Source: Zychaea mexicana
Lineage: Eukaryota; Mucoromycota; Mucoromycetes; Mucorales; Lichtheimiaceae
Assembly (NCBI RefSeq): GCF_025766255.1
Contig: NW_026516665.1
Location: 620,001 to 684,000 of the forward strand
DNA: 64,000 nt
Direction of reading: 5' to 3'
The stretch's first letter is position 1. Every line of letters starts with the position of its first letter. The notes beneath the pieces were generated by a model that saw only the letters and a list, made by a program, of their open reading frames with translations, made no database searches and was not told the DNA's origin. A program made the position numbers and the translations under genes. Positions 57,883 to 64,000 of the stretch are shown piece after piece.

Positions 57883-60015
57883 CTAATCACTTGCTCCAAT
57901 TCTGCGGTGGGATTTGTAACTTCTAGAAGTAAATTTCTCTACGATCTTGGCAGCTTCACGATCGTCTTTCATATCCTTGTATGCTTGGATATAACGCCAG
58001 CAACGGTTGTAGTATCGACGTATTGCCAAAGGAGGATCATCAGGAGGAGACGTGCGATCAAGATAGCCATCGAGATTATTTTTTAAGGAAGAATAAGAGT
58101 AATTACACTCTTTTCTTGTAATACGTTTCGACGCGCCCCAGTATCTTTCGATCCAGTTGGTTTCACAATGGTACTTCGGATACAATGCAAAGAGATGGCC
58201 TGCCTTGAGTACAGCTTCGTGCAACATCGTTTTTTGGGCAACGAAGTCAGGTTGAGCTTGAAGCATATGGAAGGGGCAGCAGTCATTGTACTCATCTGGA
58301 GGAGCTTTGCAATTGGTTATCCAATGTTGTTTCTTTGCCTCGAATTCACTCCAACGACCAAGACCACGCTCTTCCAGTATAGTCCTAAGTCCTTTTTGAA
58401 TCCAGGTTCGGACCTCTTTTGGACCACGTTTTGTCTTGACTACTTCTTTTTGCAAAATATAGAAGTTCTGTATCTTCTGTTCGCCGTTAAAATCGGTGTA
58501 CTTGCCAGGTAAGATAACTCTTTCTTCGATCCCCTTTAGCACTTTGTCCTTCAAGGTAAATTTGCTTGCTAATTTTGCACTTGCTCCGTAGGCATTGTGG
58601 TTGCTGGACTGGTCGAATACAAACAAAGCCTGGCAGTCAGGGTGGAGTCGCTCAAAGAGAGGAATGGCATCTTCTTTTAGCTGCTCCAGCATATCTTTTG
58701 AGGTCCAGTAGCCATCACGGTTCACACCTGCGAAAAAGAACTTCCGTGATTTCCAACCTTTGATCCTCATGGTTCCATGACATGGGCACTGGAACTCGCT
58801 AACCATGATTGATCCTCCTGGAGACTTCTTTCTGATTGGATTTTCACCTTCATGGAGCCAAAGATCAGTTTTGCCATCGTTTGAGTAGAAGGTTGATTCG
58901 TCATGGGTTACCATGACAATCTTCCTTTGTCCTTCCGGTAGCCGAGGTTCTTGGATGACATGCTCTTGCCCTTCAGGATACGTTTCCATGAATTGCTTAT
59001 ATTCAATCATCTGTGCTGCCCAGGTTTGACGATATTTCACCACATCTTCGCGCTCGTGACCGTTGACGTAAACGTCCTTTTTGTTCGTACGATACTTGTA
59101 GCCCCATTCATGAAGGTAATTGCTTAGGACAGAAGCTGATATTTGTCCTGGAAGTCCAAGGAGTGTCGGAATGACAATCTCGTTCAGAAACTTCAACAAT
59201 TCTGGCAAGTCTCTATGCTGTGGTTTTGTTTCTTTCAGCCAATGCTGTGCTGCTTCAGCCACGTCTTCATCACTTAGAAGTGATAATCGCTTGACGTGTT
59301 TGCCTTGCTGATGTGGTGAAATGCGGCCAGTCTCGAGATACTGTTTGGCATAAAAACATCGAATTACCATGGGTCGATAATACTTGGATGGACATATCCA
59401 TGCAATCCTAGCTGCTATTTCAGATGCTGCTATTGCTCCTTTGCCTCCAACGCGTTCGCGGAAATACGCATGGACCGCAATGTATTTTCTCAGCTTAAAG
59501 TCATTCAAGCCCCTTTCCGCCTCTTTCTTAATGTTCATTCGGGGAACAACGAGAGGTTCCAGCCGTTCGCATGCTTCTTCCATAGTCATCATCGGCTTGT
59601 AGTCGAGCAGCGACTCTATCCATTCTTCATTGGCACTTGTCGTCTCTTGCGACGCTTCTGTGTCGGTTGTTTCAGCAGTGCTACGCATGAAATCGGTAAT
59701 ACGGTAAGACCCATTTGCCTTCTTTGCTGCTATTTGCTGCCGGTAGTACTTTGTCGTTCTTCCATTTCCCCAGTATGGGCCACGTGAGCACACTTCATTA
59801 CTCGATCGTATACCAAAATCAGGTATAGAAGCAGTCGAATCAGGTTCATCGTCGATTGATGCAAGTATCTCGAAATCGTCAAGTTCCTGATCTTCAACAA
59901 TCGGGATTTGCACAGTGCGATCCTCAAGTAACGGTGAAATGGATCCAAAATGCTTGTAAGTGGTATTGTTCCGCTGCTCTTTGGCGCGTCTTTGTCGCTT
60001 GTTTGGAGGGGGCAT
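57883..60015 (-). CDS. Intact DDE-type transposase, 710 aa
   Basis: An uninterrupted single-exon frame from ATG at 60015 to the stop at 57883. The N-terminus is basic (NKRQRRAKEQR), likely nuclear. The middle part has helical DNA-binding segments (YIAVHAYFRERVGGKGAI). The catalytic core shows three acidic motifs in order: VTHDESTFYSND, LFVFDQSSNHNAYG, and HCETNWIERYWGASKR about 160 residues later. This layout is related to the IS630/Tc1-like superfamily found widely in basidiomycete and Mucoromycota genomes, but with a much larger protein and a long insertion between the second Asp and the Glu. No stop or frameshift is present, so it could still be active. Terminal repeats could not be defined with certainty. 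Confidence 0.85.
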   Translation of the reverse strand: MPPPNKRQRRAKEQRNNTTYKHFGSISPLLEDRTVQIPIVEDQELDDFEILASIDDEPDSTASIPDFGIRSSNEVCSRGPYWGNGRTTKYYRQQIAAKKANGSYRITDFMRSTAETTDTEASQETTSANEEWIESLLDYKPMMTMEEACERLEPLVVPRMNIKKEAERGLNDFKLRKYIAVHAYFRERVGGKGAIAASEIAARIAWICPSKYYRPMVIRCFYAKQYLETGRISPHQQGKHVKRLSLLSDEDVAEAAQHWLKETKPQHRDLPELLKFLNEIVIPTLLGLPGQISASVLSNYLHEWGYKYRTNKKDVYVNGHEREDVVKYRQTWAAQMIEYKQFMETYPEGQEHVIQEPRLPEGQRKIVMVTHDESTFYSNDGKTDLWLHEGENPIRKKSPGGSIMVSEFQCPCHGTMRIKGWKSRKFFFAGVNRDGYWTSKDMLEQLKEDAIPLFERLHPDCQALFVFDQSSNHNAYGASAKLASKFTLKDKVLKGIEERVILPGKYTDFNGEQKIQNFYILQKEVVKTKRGPKEVRTWIQKGLRTILEERGLGRWSEFEAKKQHWITNCKAPPDEYNDCCPFHMLQAQPDFVAQKTMLHEAVLKAGHLFALYPKYHCETNWIERYWGASKRITRKECNYSYSSLKNNLDGYLDRTSPPDDPPLAIRRYYNRCWRYIQAYKDMKDDREAAKIVEKFTSRSYKSHRRIGASD

Positions 60016-60116
60016 GGGTGTGATAAACGCGGGTTGTGATAGATAATAAGAGAAGGATAATTATTAAAAGACAATATGAAATACAGTGAGAGTCAAATAT
60101 GAGATAATTTCACTAA

Positions 60117-60356
60117 ATGAATTCACAACCCTTTATATACTGTTGGAGATGCTATCAAAACTTCCGTTCGGATGAACTGATAAATGGATCGCGGACATGC
60201 CGGGTTTCGGATGTTTCAAAGATGAAGAAGGATGGGAAGGTTGAGTTTGTCGGCCATGATAATAGACATTGTCTTCCGATTGTAAAGAGTAATCTTTGCC
60301 TCGATCAGTGCGTTCCTTGTTTGGTGAAGTCTCACTTTTGTTTGTGCTGGAATTAG
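60117..60356 (+). pseudogene. Possible zinc-binding protein fragment upstream of the transposase
   Basis: A 79-codon frame carries CWRCYQNFRSDEL followed by RTCRVSDVSKMKK, which resembles the C-x2-C ... T-C-x2-C pattern of small Cys-rich proteins common in repeat-rich Mucoromycota and Glomeromycota DNA, although the last Cys is absent. It is divergent from the transposase gene. The call is weak and the frame may be noise. Confidence 0.2.
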
Positions 60357-60408
60357 TATCCGCTCTTTGACAGGTACACTTCACTCAACTCAGATAATGT
60401 AGATTGAA

Positions 60409-60562
60409 ACTAAGTACTGACAATGGTTGGTCCTGAGTTATGATTCTCGATTCTGATTCATGTTTAAGAGATTATCGATATTATATTGCAACGAAGTATT
60501 GACAATAGTTGGTCCTGAGTCATTCTCGATTGTGATCCATGTTTGAGAGATTATCAATATGG
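60409..60562. repeat. Imperfect direct repeat, period about 85 bp
   Basis: Both units read AGTA-T-GACAAT-GTTGGTCCTGAGT, then ATTCTCGATT, then a CATGTTT-AGAGATTATC end. The first starts at about 60411 and the second at about 60496. A few substitutions and a short indel separate them. No function is evident. Confidence 0.65.
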
Positions 60563-61195
60563 TGCTAATTATGTAATATTTGATTCATCCATGTGTGAGG
60601 TGTTCTCTCTACTGCATTTTAATGGTTACGAAGAAGATGGTGGAGTGGGTTGAGTTATTTGGATCAAACTCAAAGTAGTGTAGTTTCACCACAATGAGCG
60701 AGTATCAATGAAGGAAACACAACCCTTGTGAAAAAGCAGTATGATGATGAGGATAACATGTTTGTGTAACCATGACAAATACAATGTTACACAGGCTGTA
60801 ATAGCCTACATCACCTCACTGATCTACCCCTCCCACCTTGTCGAATTCTTGGGTCTACATAGTAAATTTTCATATTCCGACAAAACTTTGATGGCTATCA
60901 GAGCTCTCTAAAACACCTTTTTTCATAAAGTAACGAGTAAGAAATGCTTATAATATGCTATTAAACACATCTTGCTGGTCAGAATCTCAAAAAATTCACT
61001 TTGGACAACTCTGATACACTTTCTTTTTTTGGGTCGGTATTTCAAATATATTAATGATTCAAGTCAGTATGCACCATACTATTCTTATTATGTACCAGAT
61101 AGTCATTACCATCTATTAATATGGTTATTCAATAGTAAATGTATCAAGCATAAGCGAAACTGAAATTTGGAACAGTTACTATGATCTATTGTTGA
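60563..61195. other. Intergenic region, nothing recognised
   Basis: AT-leaning sequence without a significant open frame or repeat. The last bases (TTGTTGACAGG) look like an acceptor in front of the decayed coding stretch that follows. Confidence 0.45.
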
Positions 61196-61198
61196 CAG

Positions 61199-61482
61199 GT
61201 TTACTGGGTGATCCCAAAAAAGACTTTATATTGCGTTGGGTAAATAAGATAACGCCTGAAGGTCGCAGTATTTCGTCCCACAGTCGACTGGATGCAATAA
61301 TATCGGTTTTTACATAAGCAAATTATGATAAAACTCTTGGATATGGTGAAGCAAAAGCAGCAGAGCCAATACAAAATAACAATGCTCTTTGCTGGGATTT
61401 GCTTTGCTTGGCAACATTTGGAAAAGATACTATTGTTTTGGGTACAACATTGATGACAGTTAGGTTTCAGATCGGGTATTAA
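61199..61482 (+). pseudogene. Decayed coding fragment with GYGEAK motif
   Basis: One frame reads LGDPKKDFILRWVNKITPEG and SHSRLDAIISVFT, then a stop. It then continues in the same frame with YDKTLGYGEAKAAEP and NNALCWDLLCLATFGKDTIV until a second stop. The GYGE-K followed by LCWDLLRLA-FGKD pattern recalls uncharacterised multicopy proteins I associate with Mucoromycota genomes, some with nuclease-like Glu-x-Lys cores. The single in-frame TAA lies where a Gln codon (CAA) would be one change away. No start codon is visible. Confidence 0.45.
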
Positions 61483-61619
61483 TCCTTAATAACTAGCCCT
61501 ATATGTAGGTGTGGACCACTATTAGTCCACATCTTACATCTCTATATCTCATGATCAAGGGTGTACTGATTTTTGAAGTTCGTTTCTAAAACATTATGTC
61601 ACTGGAAGGCTGCATCCAA

Positions 61620-62560
61620 GTATTCCTTGCCTAGAAGGATAAATCATTAAAGATATATAATAAAAGTTTTATAATTTAAAAATTATCTATGATAAGATAT
61701 ACATTTTAAAACTGCCAAGACAAAAATCAAAGATTTTTCATGGAGTTTCGAGAACCTTGCTCTAGAGAAAGAACCACAAAGAGTCTCTGTGTAAGGTATA
61801 AACACCTTATGCACTGGAGGAAGGGAGCAACTTACTTGTATAAGTTAATATCCTCATTACTACTCTGGGGGGATCATTCAATAAAAGTTATAACTTTTGT
61901 TCCATAATAAAAGATTTATCTTTCTTAAAAAATAACATTAAATGATATCTCATTATTATAGTATAACTTTAAAAAAGATAATAATCAAAAATTAATAAAT
62001 TATTACAAAATATAAATATTTTGATAATTTTATTATTTTTTCTATAAAAAGTTATATCATTACATATAATTTTTTTTTATATTTATTTATTTATTACTAT
62101 ATATCAAAGATAAGACATTTTAAAGATGTGTCAATTTAACTTTAAAAATTAATCTATAATTTTTTATAATTTAACAATAAAAGGATTTATCTTTAAAAAA
62201 GGATTATTCTTCCTAGGATACATAACATTAGAAGCATGTTTAATTACATCAAACATATTTCTTTCAATGAATTAAAAAATTATATAATAATTAATTAATT
62301 TTTTTTATCTTTGATTATTTATATTTTTTATATTCTTCCCTACTAAAGGAAATACTCTTGATTAATAATACAAGGATAATCAATGATTATCTCTTATATT
62401 TAAATAATAAGAATTAATTCTCATACATAGTAAGCTCAGTTGTTTCCTTCTTTCTTTCTCTGTAGGATTGATATAACAATGACAAAAACAATCATTAATC
62501 TATATTGGAAATTAACCTAGATGTAATTGATGTATATATGATATAAGTTTCAATATAGAG
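61620..62560. other. AT-rich island
   Basis: Nearly 1 kb with very low GC and long A/T runs, without open frames. It is comparable with the islands at 25.5 and 56.3 kb, and is interrupted by a few balanced patches near 61740-61890. Confidence 0.65.
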
Positions 62561-62682
62561 TTATATTCAGTTGAATTCAAGCATGAAGCTTTATATACCA
62601 TGACTAAACTTGCCAATATTCGACACGCTGACTTATTGAAAATTCATTTTCTTAGCTATTATCTATAGATACACTGGTTCAA

Positions 62683-63259
62683 TTAAGAAGAATGATCAAT
62701 ATTTATACAGTGGACCCCTGCTTTTTTCAAGGCTGCCATTCCTAAGCACTCTTGGACGAGGTCGATAAGTTCCTTGACAGCACTACGTGGATGAGGATGA
62801 CTATTGGCAAACGAACGAACTTGTTGCTGATATAAATCGACGATGGCGGCAACGTAGCTCATGATAGTGGAAGCCTTGATTTTCTTGAGCTGGTTCGATC
62901 CTTTGCCCTTGCGACGAGAATCAAGGTTCATGACCTGTTAATTGAGATTGTATTAAGCTAAGAAGCAGTACAGCAAAACTATAAATTTGAAGTTGCATAA
63001 TTCACAATTATCGTACATACCTCTTCATGAGAAACAAATGAAGCTTGTCGCCATGAACAATATAAAGAATTTCTGCAGACAAATGTGGCAGCATTCTATC
63101 GCACCATTTACGGTTTCCCGCTTGCTTATTGACATAAGTTTTCTTAGTGTTAGCTGGGCGTTCTTCGAGTGCTTCACGGTGCGTTTCATTCATAGATTTA
63201 TGCATAGCCAATTGCGAAACCTGATACGTGGAGGAGCTGGCAGTGGTGTTGAGAGACAT
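62683..63259 (-). CDS. Crypton/Ndc10-like core-binding domain protein
   Basis: Two minus-strand exons (63017-63259, 62683-62934) join in phase to 164 aa. The sequence has the layout of the N-terminal core-binding part of fungal tyrosine-recombinase-like proteins (Crypton transposons, Ndc10 family): LEERPANTKKTYVNKQ, then RKWCD, GDKLHLFLMKR, and after the intron KASTIMSYVAAIVDLYQQQ. There is no catalytic domain with the Arg-His-Arg-Tyr residues; the protein stops soon after IDLVQECLG. It may be a truncated element gene or a domesticated DNA-binding protein. The donor used is GTACGA, because the stronger GTATGT four bases away breaks the frame. Confidence 0.55.
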
Positions 63260-63469
63260 AACCGACAAAGAGGCCCTAGTAATATTCCTAGGGAAGAAGT
63301 GTTGTTTTTTTTATAAAAAAGCCATTGAAGTTTGATAAGCTATTGGGAGCAGCATGAAATGAAAAACGTTTATTGTTGAGTGGTATCGATGACGGCAAAA
63401 GTATATAGTGGTGTAGATAACAAGATATAAATATAACATGATATGTATTTGATTCCAAAGGTGTGTAGC

Positions 63470-64000
63470 TTAGTCTTTGGCATCCCTGTAATACTTAATT
63501 TTACGGCGCGCTCGTTTCTTGGGGATTACTACATTAATTGTAAACAGTGGTTGTGATGGTGTAGACACTGGTGATGGCGCCAAAGCAATTCTTCTAGGAC
63601 TATTGCGACTAAAACCTAATGGTGATGCACTGAGAGAGTTTGGTATTGATGATGAGATAGTTGTTGTTACTGATGACGGGTCAGCTACTGCTGTTGATGA
63701 TGGTAACGAGTTCGACAGGTCTCTTTGTACTATGGATTGGAGGGCAAATGGAGGTGGTGACAGTGTGCTAGCAGGTAATGCCGAATATCCCCTGCTTGGT
63801 GACATCAATTCTGCGTTCATCGTTTCACAAATGCCATCGCTGATTGCTTTGCTAGCGCGTGTCAATCGTCTCTCATTCCATCGCTTGTAAAGCATTTTTA
63901 GATGATCTGGTGTCTTGTAAAATACTGTTACTCCATCTACCGGCTTGGATGTGGATGCGTTCCAAAGCTTTGCCAATGTGGTCCAGTCTGATGCACCGAC
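63470..64000 (-). CDS. 3' part of a gene cut by the window end, unknown function
   Basis: The minus-strand frame is open from the window edge to a stop at 63470, so the start lies beyond 64000. The visible 176 codons begin with SDWTTLAKLWNAST and VDGVTVFYKTPDHLKMLYKR, a compact aromatic domain. A Ser/Pro/Thr-rich linker and a very basic end (PKKRARRKIKYYRDAKD) that could be a nuclear localisation signal follow. I do not recognise the family. It is in tandem with the Crypton/Ndc10-like gene, 210 bp apart, and both may come from one mobile element. Confidence 0.55.
   Translation of the reverse strand, partial: VGASDWTTLAKLWNASTSKPVDGVTVFYKTPDHLKMLYKRWNERRLTRASKAISDGICETMNAELMSPSRGYSALPASTLSPPPFALQSIVQRDLSNSLPSSTAVADPSSVTTTISSSIPNSLSASPLGFSRNSPRRIALAPSPVSTPSQPLFTINVVIPKKRARRKIKYYRDAKD

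Noticed and set aside
57730..60220. TTTGAAACA-CCG motifs as terminal inverted repeats of the 710-aa transposase
   Set aside because: Only about 11 bases match, with no target duplication. Kept as a hint in the findings but not annotated as element ends.

Overview
The window is nuclear DNA of a filamentous fungus, most likely an early-diverging one of the Mucoromycota (Mucorales-like). The genes have many short GT-AG introns, mostly 50-140 nt, and close gene spacing. They include a full fungal PDR-type ABC transporter pair, an Ain1-sized alpha-actinin and a BUG22/CFAP20 gene, and the intergenic DNA carries decayed DNA transposons. The species cannot be named from sequence alone. No rRNA gene, tRNA gene or CRISPR array was recognised.

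Layout. 1-3.5 kb: no gene recognised. 3.5-8.5 kb: PDR transporter 1 (+). 8.8 kb: a TA-flanked MITE. 9.9-22.2 kb: a gene-dense block with an RTC3-like SBDS-domain protein (+), a coiled-coil protein of unknown function (+), importin beta-3/Kap121 (+), copper amine oxidase (-), low-molecular-weight tyrosine phosphatase (-) and Fcf2 rRNA-processing factor (+). 22.2-33.4 kb: gene-poor, with a second MITE, a possible small two-exon gene, a 136-bp tandem duplication and a 1.2-kb very AT-rich island. 33.4-42.8 kb: a second dense block with a Phx1/Pho2-type homeodomain protein (+), Nse1 of the Smc5/6 complex (+), alpha-actinin (+), a Tls1/C9orf78 homologue (-), proteasome assembly factor Ump1 (+) and CFAP20/BUG22 (-). 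43.3-48.4 kb: PDR transporter 2 (+), a dispersed paralogue of the first. 48.4-64 kb: a transposon graveyard with pogo/Tigger-like and Tc1/mariner-like relics, an eEF1B exon fragment, a decayed Fanzor/TnpB-like gene, an intact 710-aa DDE transposase, a Crypton/Ndc10-like core-binding protein, a gene cut by the window end, and several AT-rich islands.

The genes do not form one pathway. The dense blocks hold housekeeping functions: nuclear import, ribosome biogenesis, proteasome assembly, genome maintenance and cytoskeleton. Two head-to-head pairs, phosphatase/FCF2 and TLS1/UMP1, share promoters of about 200 bp that each contain a microsatellite. The two PDR transporters keep six shared introns but differ in all introns at the 3' end. 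Three neighbouring genes (alpha-actinin, UMP1, CFAP20) each need one GC-AG intron to restore the conserved protein: one follows a 13-nt microexon, and one follows directly after the start codon. All exon joins were made by eye from splice signals, reading phase and remembered family conservation; no alignment or search was run.
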